From NCBI RefSeq assembly GCF_005771435.1, contig NZ_VANI01000015.1, positions 62,001 through 126,000 of the forward strand: a DNA stretch of 64,000 bases, in the 5' to 3' direction. Below the pieces are notes generated by a model, which did no database searches, was not told where the DNA came from, and saw only the letters and a program-made list of their open reading frames with translations. Shown piece by piece: positions 46,621 to 55,331 of the stretch (positions are counted from its first letter, which is position 1; each line of letters starts with the position of its first letter). The stretch is from Microbulbifer harenosus. GTDB lineage: Bacteria > Pseudomonadota > Gammaproteobacteria > Pseudomonadales > Cellvibrionaceae. The position numbers and the translations under genes were made by a program.

Positions 46621-48240
46621 TCAGGGTGCGGTGATCTCGATCAGGGTTGGGCCCTTGCGCGCAAATGCCTCGGCCACCACTGGTCCCAGTTGTTCCGGTT
46701 TGTCGATGCGGCAGCCTTCGGCGCCGAAGGCGCGGGCCAGGGCGACGAAGTCCGGCGCGTGCAGGTTGACGCCTTCCTGTTCCACCTCGGCGGCATCCAT
46801 GAAGTCGCGGATCTCGCCGTAGCCGCTGTTGTTCCACACCAGAATCGGTAGCGCCAGCTGCTGTTCCACCGCCGCCGCCAGTTCGCCGAGGGTGAACATG
46901 ATGCCGCCGTCGCCGATCAGCCCGATTACCGGCCGCGGGCTTGCCAGCGCCGCGCCGATTGCGGCCGGCAGCGCAAAACCCAGGGTGCCATAACCGGTAG
47001 TGCAGGTGATATGGCTGCGTGGCTGGAACAGGCGCAGGGCGTGGTTGGTGTTGTAGGCCAGTTGGGTGGAGTCGGTGACGAGAATACCGTCTTCCGGCAA
47101 CACGTCGCGCAGTGCCTGCACCCAGGGGTAGCGTTCTTCGGAGCCTGGCCACCATTCGCTGCGGCATTCGCGCAGCAGTTCATCTACCTCGGCGGCGCTG
47201 TGCCGCTGGCGCTCGCTGTCCACCGCGGGCAGCGCATCGTTTAACTGCGCAAGGGTGGCCCTGGCATCCGCGCAGATGGCGAGGTCGGGGTTGGCATTAC
47301 ACACCAACTGCGCGGGGTCCAGATCCACGCGGATCAGTTTGCCGTGGAACTGGTAGTTTTCCCGCACCAGATTGCGGTCGGTTTCCGCCAGCTCTGTGGC
47401 TACCGCCAGTACCACGTCCGCGTTTTCTACGCGCGTGCGTACCTTGCTGAAACTGAGATTGGCGCCGCCACACAGCGGGTGACGTTCGTCGACGATACCC
47501 TTGGCGGCGAGCGACAGAAACACCGGTGCCGCGAGCTTTTCCGCCAGTGCGGTGGCCTCTTTACCGGCGGCTTGTGCGCCGCCGCCCAACAGGATGACTG
47601 GTGACCTGGCCTCCGCCAGCCACTTCGCTGCCGTGGCAATACTTTCCGTTGGAGCCATGGGCAGGGCGGTGGGTTTGACCGCGCGATATTCCGCCAGCGG
47701 CATCTGCATGGGTGCGGGAAACAGATCGATGGGAATTTCGATATGCACCGGGCCCGGACGCGGTGCGTGCATCACCTGGAAGGCGCGCGCCAGTACTTGC
47801 GGCAACTGCTCGGCGCTGGTGAGTGCGTGCTGCCAGACACAGAAGCCGCGGGTCACGTCCTGCTGGCGCGGCAGTTCGTGCAAACGCCCGCGCCCGGTGC
47901 CGAGATCCTCGCGGCGATTGACCGCGCTGATCACCAGCATGGGGATCGAATCGGAATACGCTTGGGCCATGGCGGTGGCAGCGTTGGTGACGCCGGGGCC
48001 TGTGATCAGGAAGCACACGCCGGGCTTGCCACTGGCGCGGGCGTAACCATCGGCCATAAACGCGGCACCCTGTTCGTGACGCGGTGTGATATGGGTCAGT
48101 CCACTGCCGGGCAGGCCGCGGTAAAGTTCGATGGTGTGTACGCCGGGGATGCCGAACACTGTGTTTACGCCATATTGGCGCAACAGGTACATCAATGTCT
48201 GAGCGCAACTGGGAAAAGTCTGTGAAGGGCTGTTGACCAT
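46621..48240 (-). CDS. Thiamine diphosphate enzyme, likely 5-guanidino-2-oxopentanoate decarboxylase
   Basis: A 539-residue acetolactate-synthase-fold enzyme. FGIPGVHTIELYRGL at about residues 29-43 is followed by TPRHEQGAAFMADGYARASG, which holds the ThDP-activating Glu, and the ThDP/Mg site GLIGDGGIMFTLGELAAAVEQQ near residue 440. The HTIELYRGL variant and the HELPRQQ segment near residue 120 look like the AruI branch (arginine transaminase pathway) rather than acetolactate synthase; no small regulatory subunit is nearby. The downstream gene is an aldehyde dehydrogenase. Acetolactate synthase or other ThDP decarboxylases remain possible. Confidence 0.72.
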   Translation of the reverse strand: MVNSPSQTFPSCAQTLMYLLRQYGVNTVFGIPGVHTIELYRGLPGSGLTHITPRHEQGAAFMADGYARASGKPGVCFLITGPGVTNAATAMAQAYSDSIPMLVISAVNRREDLGTGRGRLHELPRQQDVTRGFCVWQHALTSAEQLPQVLARAFQVMHAPRPGPVHIEIPIDLFPAPMQMPLAEYRAVKPTALPMAPTESIATAAKWLAEARSPVILLGGGAQAAGKEATALAEKLAAPVFLSLAAKGIVDERHPLCGGANLSFSKVRTRVENADVVLAVATELAETDRNLVRENYQFHGKLIRVDLDPAQLVCNANPDLAICADARATLAQLNDALPAVDSERQRHSAAEVDELLRECRSEWWPGSEERYPWVQALRDVLPEDGILVTDSTQLAYNTNHALRLFQPRSHITCTTGYGTLGFALPAAIGAALASPRPVIGLIGDGGIMFTLGELAAAVEQQLALPILVWNNSGYGEIRDFMDAAEVEQEGVNLHAPDFVALARAFGAEGCRIDKPEQLGPVVAEAFARKGPTLIEITAP

Positions 48241-48581
48241 TCTTAGTTCCTGTTGTTTTTTTCACTTCGTGTCGCACGGCGTGTTCGCTGCACGCTTTGC
48301 GCCATTGCTGGTCGGAGCCTAGTCGCGCGCCGCGAGGGCTGCAAGCGCCCGCAGAGTCTGCATCCCAGTGGGTGAAAACGCAGGAAAATTGAGCCACAGC
48401 GGTGTGGGCGGCAGGATATTTGTGTTTTTGGCGGGCGTCGTCACTGGTGGTGAGATAGACCCGCGCACCTGTTGCCCATAGGTGCCCCGGTGCGCAGTGG
48501 CGTAGTTCCCGCTGTGGAATCTATGCTTCAATACGCGCCTGCAAAAATAACAAACAGCTGGTTTTAGGTTCAGGGGGAACA
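48241..48581. other. Intergenic region with a repeated 15-bp motif
   Basis: The 341-bp gap separates the minus-strand decarboxylase from plus-strand hscC. It holds TGAGCCACAGCGGTG at 48390-48404, identical to a site at 12354-12368 and surrounded by similar bases. The hscC Shine-Dalgarno (AGGGGGA) is at the right end. Nothing else was recognised. Confidence 0.5.
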
Positions 48582-50273
48582 ATGGCCATTGTCGGGATAG
48601 ATCTGGGAACCACCAACAGCGCCTGTGGCGTCATGACGGAAGAGGGGATCAAACTGATCCCGAATCGTCTCGGTGAAGTGCTTACACCTTCGGTGGTGGG
48701 GCTTGATGACACCGGTGAGCTGGTGGTGGGGCGCACCGCCAAGGAACGCCTGATCAATCACAGCAATCGCACCGTCGCCGCATTCAAACGCCTTATGGGC
48801 ACCGATCACAAGGTCAAACTCGGCCGCCAGCTGTTCAGTGCCACCGAACTCTCCGCATTGGTACTGCGCGCACTGAAGGAAGACGCTGAGGCGTTTCTCG
48901 GAGAAACCGTCACCGAAGCGGTGATCAGCGTGCCCGCCTACTTCAACGACAACCAGCGTCATGCTACCAAGCTTGCCGGAGAACTTGCGGGCCTGAAAGT
49001 GGAGCGACTGATCAACGAACCCACCGCGGCTGCCATCGCCTATGGTCTGCACGATAAGCGCGAGGGCAATTTCCTGATCCTGGATATGGGTGGCGGCACC
49101 TTTGATGTGTCCATTCTGGAGTTTTTCGACGGCATCATGGAGGTGCACGCCAGTGCCGGCGATAACTTCCTCGGCGGCGAGGATTTTGTCGAGGCCATGA
49201 CCGAAAGCGTGCTGAAAGAGTCCGGTATCGATCGCACTGCACTGTCGCCACGCCAGCAGCAGAACCTGTATATGCAGATGGAGAGTGCCAAACGTCGCAT
49301 CGGCCAGCAGGCGGAACAGCAGCTGGAACTGGAACTCGGCAAGGAACGGGTTCACTGGCAGGTAAATTCCGCGTGGTTTGAAAAAGTCGCCACGCCACTG
49401 TTGCTGCGCGCCAAGCGCCCGATCGAGCGCGCCATGCGCGATGCGGATATGCCACCCCAATCCATCGACGAGGTAGTGCTGGTGGGCGGCTCCACCCGCA
49501 TGGGGTTGTTCCGCTCCATGGTGGGGCGCATGTTCGGGCGCCTGCCATCGTGCCATCTGGACCCGGATACTGTGGTAGCCATGGGCGCGGCGATTCAGGC
49601 CGGGCTAAAGTCCCGCAATGCCGCGCTGGATGACATCGTACTCACCGACGTCTGCCCGTACACCCTCGGCACCGGCATCATCAATGAAGACAGCCCGGAC
49701 CAGGGCGAGTATTTCCTGCCGATCATCGAGCGCAATACCGTGGTGCCGGTAAGTGTGGTGCGCTCCGTGTGCACCGCCAGCGACAACCAGACGGAACTGC
49801 GGATCGATGTTTATCAGGGGGAAAACCGCCTGGTGAAAAAGAACGTATACCTCGGGGAGTTGAGCGTGACGGTGCCGAAAGGTCCACGCGGCAAGGAGTC
49901 GGTGGATATCCGCTACAGCTACGACATGAACGGCCTGCTGGAAGTGGACGTCACCGTGGTTTCCACCGGCAAGACCTACAACAAGCTGATCGAGTTCGCT
50001 CCCGGCGCGTTAAATGACAAGGAAAAGGCCGCGGCACTGGAAAAGCTCGCGGCGCTGAAATTCCATCCGCGCGAAGACGAGGTCAATCGCGCGCTGATCG
50101 CCCGCGGCGAACGCCTGTACGAGGCGAGTCTGGGGCAACAGCGCGAGATCATTTCCCGCGCCCTGGGTGAGTTCGACCGGGTACTCAACGGACAGAATCC
50201 TGCGGAAATCAAAAAGGCCCAGACGGGCCTGCGGGAATTCCTCGACCGCTTCGACAGTGAGGACTGGATCTGA
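48582..50273 (+). CDS. hscC: Hsp70-type chaperone HscC
   Basis: A 563-residue Hsp70 of the HscC class. Nucleotide-binding domain signatures: GIDLGTTNSACG (residues 5-16), INEPTAAAIAYGL near 146, DMGGGTFDVS near 168 and VGGSTRM near 303. The short C-terminal substrate domain ends near residue 563 without the DnaK EEVD-like tail. HscC is a specialised Hsp70 in E. coli. Here the next gene overlaps its stop by one base and encodes a J-like membrane protein, its likely co-chaperone. Its targets are unknown. Confidence 0.95.
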   Translation: MAIVGIDLGTTNSACGVMTEEGIKLIPNRLGEVLTPSVVGLDDTGELVVGRTAKERLINHSNRTVAAFKRLMGTDHKVKLGRQLFSATELSALVLRALKEDAEAFLGETVTEAVISVPAYFNDNQRHATKLAGELAGLKVERLINEPTAAAIAYGLHDKREGNFLILDMGGGTFDVSILEFFDGIMEVHASAGDNFLGGEDFVEAMTESVLKESGIDRTALSPRQQQNLYMQMESAKRRIGQQAEQQLELELGKERVHWQVNSAWFEKVATPLLLRAKRPIERAMRDADMPPQSIDEVVLVGGSTRMGLFRSMVGRMFGRLPSCHLDPDTVVAMGAAIQAGLKSRNAALDDIVLTDVCPYTLGTGIINEDSPDQGEYFLPIIERNTVVPVSVVRSVCTASDNQTELRIDVYQGENRLVKKNVYLGELSVTVPKGPRGKESVDIRYSYDMNGLLEVDVTVVSTGKTYNKLIEFAPGALNDKEKAAALEKLAALKFHPREDEVNRALIARGERLYEASLGQQREIISRALGEFDRVLNGQNPAEIKKAQTGLREFLDRFDSEDWI

Positions 50274-51571
50274 TGAGCCCCTGGGCGATTCTTGGCATTG
50301 AGCCGTGCGATGACCCGAGGGCGATCAAGCGTGCCTATGCCGTACAGCTGAAGCAGAACCGGCCGGATGAAAAGCCGGAGGCATTTCAGCAGTTGCACAG
50401 TGCCTACAAACACGCGTTGAAACTGGCCGAAGCCGGGGCGTCTCGGCGGGAAGTCCGCGCGGAAAAACCGGTCGAGCCGCTGCTGGATGTCACCACCGCT
50501 GAGACGACCGATGCTACTGTGCCGGATTCCGAGATGCGCCCCTCGGTGGTAGCGGATGAACCGCCAGTATTGCCGGTCCGTTCCGAGACCGACACTCTCT
50601 CCGCGCCGGAGCCGGAAGCTCCAGCGCCTGTTGTTGGGGAAGTGGCTGTGGCGGCACCGGACGACGGGGATGAGGATGCTGCCCGGCAGTTGCGGATCGA
50701 CGGCTACCACCGGGTGCTTGAACAGGTGGAGCAGACGCTGCAAGACCCTCTCAGGGTCCATCTCGAAAGCCGCTGGCATTTTCTCGCGGAATCGCCCTAT
50801 ATGCTGGAGGAGGAGTACAACTGGAACCTCGGCATCGCGGTGTTCGAGCGTTTCGCCCGCTTTAATCAGGCCGCGTTGGAAGGAAAGGGAAAAGGCCGGG
50901 AAAAAAACCGCACCGTCATCACCGACAATGTGCTCGCCTGGTGTGACCAATTGTTCGGCTGGTCGGGCAGCGCGGAATCCTATTACGAGCGCTTCGATGA
51001 GACGCTGGCGGATAGCATATTCGACCGGTTGCAAACCGATGCCGGTGACCGCGACCCCACTTCGGCCATTCGCGGCGGCGGCAAACTGGTGCGGCAGAAA
51101 GCGAGGGTGGTGCAGGAGCGGCTGGAGCACTATTTTTTCGGTGGTCTGCTCGGCCGCGCATTGGCAGTGATTCTGGATATCGGGCTGATTCACCTTTTGA
51201 TTGGTGTGTTGGCAACGGCAGTGATCATGAAGGTAACCGGGCAGACGGAATCGGATGCCACCTTTTTCGGGGTGCTGTTCTCTGGTGGCGCTTACCTGTT
51301 GTTGTCGTGGCTGGCGGAGTGCTCGCAGTGGCAGACCACACCGGGAAAATGGCTGCTGGGCTACCGGGTGATGGACCGGAATTTCCAGCGGGTGGGTTAT
51401 CTGCGCGGCCTGTGGCGTACGCTGAGCTTCCTGCTCACCGTGCCGACCTTGAAGGTTGGCTGGTTTATCAATTGCTTCCTCGGCGGCAACCTGCTGCATG
51501 ACCGTATGAGTCGCACCTACGTGGTGAACTACCGCAAGAGCCGCGAGGAATATCTGCGCCGCCAGGCGTGA
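50273..51571 (+). CDS. J-like domain plus RDD membrane protein, HscC partner
   Basis: A 432-residue protein with an N-terminal J-like segment (PWAILGIEPCDDPRAIKRAYAV, residues 3-24) but the HPD motif is RPD (KQNRPDEKPEAFQQL). A Glu/Pro/Ala-rich linker runs from about residue 55 to 140, then a helical region, then a C-terminal RDD-like membrane domain with three hydrophobic segments (about 290-400) and the typical GRALAVILDIGL start. The gene overlaps hscC by one base (TGATG). It probably recruits HscC to the inner membrane. Function unproven. Confidence 0.85.
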   Translation: MSPWAILGIEPCDDPRAIKRAYAVQLKQNRPDEKPEAFQQLHSAYKHALKLAEAGASRREVRAEKPVEPLLDVTTAETTDATVPDSEMRPSVVADEPPVLPVRSETDTLSAPEPEAPAPVVGEVAVAAPDDGDEDAARQLRIDGYHRVLEQVEQTLQDPLRVHLESRWHFLAESPYMLEEEYNWNLGIAVFERFARFNQAALEGKGKGREKNRTVITDNVLAWCDQLFGWSGSAESYYERFDETLADSIFDRLQTDAGDRDPTSAIRGGGKLVRQKARVVQERLEHYFFGGLLGRALAVILDIGLIHLLIGVLATAVIMKVTGQTESDATFFGVLFSGGAYLLLSWLAECSQWQTTPGKWLLGYRVMDRNFQRVGYLRGLWRTLSFLLTVPTLKVGWFINCFLGGNLLHDRMSRTYVVNYRKSREEYLRRQA

Positions 51572-51673
51572 TGGCCGCGAGCGGACGTGGCTGGATTGGG
51601 ATTGGCAGGGTAACTTCGTACACTTGCCGGAGTTATCCGTTTCGAATGTTGCACTAGAGGTAAGGGAAGGATT

Positions 51674-52321
51674 ATGACAGCGATGGAAATAGGTCAGTGG
51701 CGGCGCGAGTATCTGCAGGGTGGCCTGCAGCGCGGTGATCTGGCGGACGACCCGATCAGCCAGTTTCGCACCTGGCTGCAAGAAGTGGTGAAGGCGGATA
51801 TTTCCGACCCGAGCGCCATGTGCCTCAGCACCGCCGACGCCAGCGGTCAGCCGTCCCAACGGATCGTATTGTTGAAAGGGTTCGATGAGCGCGGATTTGT
51901 GTTTTATACCAACCTGAGAAGCCAGAAAGCGTGGGACATCACCGCCAACCCCAAAGCGTCGCTGTTGTTTCCCTGGCATTTTCTCGAGCGCCAAGTGATC
52001 GTGCGTGGGGACGTGCAGTTGGTAACGGACGCCGAGGCCGATGGTTATTTTCGCACCCGCCCGCGGGACAGCCAGATTGCGGCCTGGGCATCGCACCAGA
52101 GTGATGCCATTGTGTCCCGCCAGGTACTGGAAGACAGTTTTGACGCCTTCCGCAAAAAGTTTGATGGCCAGGATGTGCCGCGCCCGGAATTTTGGGGCGG
52201 CTACCGCGTGATCCCTCACGCGGTGGAATTCTGGCAGGGGCGCGCCTCCCGCCTGCACGACCGTTTTGTCTACCGCGCCATCGGTGATGGCCAATGGCAG
52301 ATCGAGCGGCTGAGCCCCTGA
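51674..52321 (+). CDS. pdxH: Pyridoxamine 5'-phosphate oxidase
   Basis: A 215-residue flavoenzyme. FMN-binding and substrate residues appear in SQRIVLLKGFDERGFVFYTNLRSQK near residues 56-77 and in RTRPRDSQIAAWASHQS near 132. The last segment has ASRLHDRFVYR. It oxidises pyridoxine or pyridoxamine 5'-phosphate to pyridoxal 5'-phosphate. GGAAGG lies upstream of the ATG. Its stop is eight bases from the stop of the convergent acyl-CoA dehydrogenase. Confidence 0.96.
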   Translation: MTAMEIGQWRREYLQGGLQRGDLADDPISQFRTWLQEVVKADISDPSAMCLSTADASGQPSQRIVLLKGFDERGFVFYTNLRSQKAWDITANPKASLLFPWHFLERQVIVRGDVQLVTDAEADGYFRTRPRDSQIAAWASHQSDAIVSRQVLEDSFDAFRKKFDGQDVPRPEFWGGYRVIPHAVEFWQGRASRLHDRFVYRAIGDGQWQIERLSP

Positions 52322-52328
52322 TCGATAT

Positions 52329-53435
52329 TCACCCTATAAACCGCTGCGTGTGGTAATCGGTGCTGCCGAACAGATATTGGATGCTGGTAAGACGCTTGAA
52401 CAGGTGCGCCACATCCAGTTCGTCGGTGACGCCGATACCGCCGTGAATCTGCACCGCTTCCTGCCCCACCTTGCGCGCGGCCTTGCCGATGCGGCTCTTG
52501 GCCGCAGACACCGCTCTCGGAGCCACGCCGTTACCCGCATCCAGTTGCATGGCTGCCATCATCAGGATGGAGCGCGCCTGTTGGCACTCGATAAACATGT
52601 CCGCCATGCGGTGCTGTAATGCCTGGAAACTGGAGATGGTGGTGCCAAACTGCTTGCGGGTCTTGGTGTATTCCACCGTTTTCTGCAGTGCGCTTTCCAT
52701 CGCACCCACCGCTTCGGCGCAAATGGCCAGCGTGGCGCGGTCGATAATTTTTTCGATGGCCGGCAGGGCTTTGCCCTCGACACCCAACAGGTTGGCGCGC
52801 GGCACGCGCACCGCGTCGAAATAGATCTCCGCCGCGTTGTGGCCGTCCACCGTTTTATAACTGTTGCGGGTAATGCCCGGGGTGTTGCTGTCCATCGCCA
52901 GCAGGCTCACACCTGTCCCCGAGCGCACCGAGACCACTAATGTGTCGGCGGCACCGCCGTTCAACACCACGGTCTTGTGACCGCGCACAACAAAGTGCTC
53001 GCCATCCGCTTCCGCGCGGGTGGCTACATTGGCGAGGTCAAAGCGACTCTGAGGCTCCGCAAAGGCGAAGGCGAGCTGCAACTGGCCGTCCATCAGTGGC
53101 TGCAGCCAGTCATTCTTTTGCGCGGCACTGCCGGTTTCGGCAATGAGCCCACCAGCGAGAATGGCGCTGGCCAGCAGTGGCTCCACCACCATGCCCTTAC
53201 CGAACTCCTCCATCACCACCATGATATCCACGGCGGAGCCGCCGAGGCCGCCGTCGTCCTCGCCAAAGGGCACCAGCAACCAGCCCAGCTCGGCGAACGT
53301 TTGCCAGTAGTCGCGGTTAAAGGGGGCGCTGCTGGTGACGGTTTTCTGGCGGATGTCAAACCCGTAGTCCTGGCGGATAAACCGGATTACGCTGTCGCGC
53401 AGCAGTTGTTGTTCTTCGCTGAATGAAAAGTCCAT
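52329..53435 (-). CDS. Acyl-CoA dehydrogenase, short subunit
   Basis: A 368-residue ACAD. FDLANVATRAEADGEHFVVRGHKTVVLNGGAADTL near 137-170 is the middle beta domain, and VQIHGGIGVTDELDVAHLFKRL near residue 325 is the C-terminal FAD-contacting helix. At the usual catalytic Glu position there is no Glu (FGSTDYHTQRF). The gene lies 15 bp after a second ACAD gene and is likely one half of a heteromeric enzyme, as in steroid or terpenoid degradation. Substrate unknown. Confidence 0.88.
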   Translation of the reverse strand: MDFSFSEEQQLLRDSVIRFIRQDYGFDIRQKTVTSSAPFNRDYWQTFAELGWLLVPFGEDDGGLGGSAVDIMVVMEEFGKGMVVEPLLASAILAGGLIAETGSAAQKNDWLQPLMDGQLQLAFAFAEPQSRFDLANVATRAEADGEHFVVRGHKTVVLNGGAADTLVVSVRSGTGVSLLAMDSNTPGITRNSYKTVDGHNAAEIYFDAVRVPRANLLGVEGKALPAIEKIIDRATLAICAEAVGAMESALQKTVEYTKTRKQFGTTISSFQALQHRMADMFIECQQARSILMMAAMQLDAGNGVAPRAVSAAKSRIGKAARKVGQEAVQIHGGIGVTDELDVAHLFKRLTSIQYLFGSTDYHTQRFIG

Positions 53436-53450
53436 GTCCGCTTCCTCCGG

Positions 53451-54650
53451 TTACAGGCCCAGCACGGCCTTGCAGATGATGTTTTTCTGGATCTCGTTGC
53501 TGCCGCCGTAAATGGACGATTTGCGGTTGTTGAAATAGCGCAACCAACTGTTGATGGCGCTGTCGGATCCGACCTTGTCACCTTCAAAGTCGTCTTCCAG
53601 TTGCCACGGCACGTAGGGCAGGCCGCCGCAGGCGGCAATCTCGGCGTGCAGCTCGTCAATACTCTGGGCCAGTTCCGTACCTTTGATTTTGAGGATGGAG
53701 GATTCCGGGCCGGGCGCCTGGCCGGTGCGCACAGCGTCCAGGGTGCGCAGCTCGGTATACTCCAGCGCCAGCAACTCGATTTCGATTTCCGCGAACTTGT
53801 GCGCAAACACCGGATTCTGCATCAGGGTGCCGCTGCCATCCGGCGTGGCGCTGGCCAGTTCGCGTGCGCGCTGCAGCTGGCAGCGGGAGTGGGCGACACG
53901 GGCAATGTTGGTGCGCTCGTGGGTGAGCAATACCTTGGCGTAGGTCCAGCCGTGGCCTTCTTCGCCAATGCGGTTCTCCACCGGTACCCGCACATTGTCG
54001 AAGTGCACTTCATTCACTTCGCGATAGCCGTCCAGGGTCAGGATTGGCGACAGGCTGATACCGGGGCTGTGCATGTCGATCAACAGGAAGCTGATGGCCG
54101 TCTGGTTTTTTTCCTGCGGGCCACCGGTGCGCACCAGGCAGAAAATCCAGTCCGCATGCTGCGCGAGGGTGGTCCAGGTCTTGGTGCCGTTCACTACATA
54201 GTGATCGCCGTCGCGGTAGGCGCTGGTTTTCAGGGAGGCGAGATCTGAGCCCGCATTGGGTTCCGAATATCCCTGGCACCACCACACATTGCTGGCGAGG
54301 ATGTCTGGCAGAAACCGATGCTGCTGTTCTTCGTTGCCATAGGTAAAGATGACCGGCGCCACCATCTTCATACCGAAGGGGATTACCTCCGGTGCGCCGG
54401 CCAGCGCGCACTCGGTTTCAAATATACTTTTGCGGGTGGCGTCCCAGCCGGTACCGCCATGCTCCACCGGCCAGTTCACTGCAGCCCATCCCTGTTTGTG
54501 CAGGATTTTTTGCCAGCGCACACAGTCGTCCTTGGTCAGGTGCATGCCCAGTAGTGTTTTCCTGCGGATATCTTCCGGCAGCTTCTCCCTCAGGAACTGT
54601 CTGACCTCGTCTCTGAAGTGCAGCTCTGCCTGCGTATACTCGCTGTTCAC
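53451..54650 (-). CDS. Acyl-CoA dehydrogenase, long subunit
   Basis: A 399-residue ACAD. The GTG at 54650 is preceded by GGAGG ten bases upstream; a longer in-frame reading into the upstream region is not credible. GYSEPNAGSDLASLKTSA near 135 and YVVNGTKTWTTLAQHADW near 160 are ACAD features. The last block, IYGGSNEIQKNIICKAVLG, lacks the Glu at the MCAD-type position. Convergent with pdxH downstream of its partner and divergent from the TonB receptor. Forms a pair with the next gene 15 bp downstream. Confidence 0.9.
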   Translation of the reverse strand: MNSEYTQAELHFRDEVRQFLREKLPEDIRRKTLLGMHLTKDDCVRWQKILHKQGWAAVNWPVEHGGTGWDATRKSIFETECALAGAPEVIPFGMKMVAPVIFTYGNEEQQHRFLPDILASNVWWCQGYSEPNAGSDLASLKTSAYRDGDHYVVNGTKTWTTLAQHADWIFCLVRTGGPQEKNQTAISFLLIDMHSPGISLSPILTLDGYREVNEVHFDNVRVPVENRIGEEGHGWTYAKVLLTHERTNIARVAHSRCQLQRARELASATPDGSGTLMQNPVFAHKFAEIEIELLALEYTELRTLDAVRTGQAPGPESSILKIKGTELAQSIDELHAEIAACGGLPYVPWQLEDDFEGDKVGSDSAINSWLRYFNNRKSSIYGGSNEIQKNIICKAVLGL

Positions 54651-55331
54651 AATCCGATTACCTCCGGTTTCATACCGATTTGACAGTGACGTCAATTTAA
54701 TGACTGATCGGGAAAAGAGTGCGCTGTGTGGCGCAGGCATACCACTACCGCGGGGGTAATGGTGTGCAGGAGGGCGGAGTAGGAGTATTTCCCCGAGGCC
54801 GTTGCTGCCGGTATCCTGCGGCGAATTTTTACCGGGCGGGTGCCGCATTACCGATGAGGTTATGGTACGGGCGCGGCAGGGAATCCACACTCGATACACG
54901 CTGCCGGTGCATTCGTGAAATGGATATCTGCTATTACTTCGCGCAATGTGGCGGGGTGCAGAGGCTGTTACCAATGGAATCAACGGATATCCAAATTGCT
55001 ACAGCGGCTGGAGAGGGGAGAATTTAGGAAACAGATTCTCGCGGTCCCAAGAAGTGACGATAGAGTCATTTATTCTTGTGTATTTCCATGGCTGGGGTTC
55101 CATCGCTCCGGGAATAAATAGAATGAATTACTCAGAAAAATAAACTTTTGTAACGGAAAAACCTCTTGTAGTCTTTCCTCTGCCAGTGTGCCGTTTTACG
55201 GTGCGGGCGGAAAACAGCGCGGTTGCTGATCGGATCGTGATAAATGAGCGTCACGAAGTAAGCAGTACCGATCGCGGTGGTTCTGTTGCTGGAAAATACA
55301 TAAAAATAACTCGGTGCAATGGAGAGAAAAC
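54651..55331. other. 681-bp intergenic region upstream of the TonB receptor
   Basis: Holds the 5' ends of the ACAD and TonB receptor genes. A TGACGTCA palindrome with TTGACA beside it lies at about 54689-54705, close to the ACAD start. The right part (55100-55330) is comparatively A+T rich. No convincing gene, Fur box or terminator was seen; the few short ORFs show no recognisable sequence. Confidence 0.5.

Noticed and set aside
49976-52294. A 772-codon open frame on the minus strand across hscC, the J-like gene and pdxH
   Set aside because: Antisense frame in GC-rich DNA with no recognisable domain; the plus-strand genes have clear families and starts.
54651-54983. A longer N-terminus for the 399-residue acyl-CoA dehydrogenase
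   Set aside because: Residues upstream of GTG 54650 do not resemble ACAD, and GGAGG lies before the GTG.
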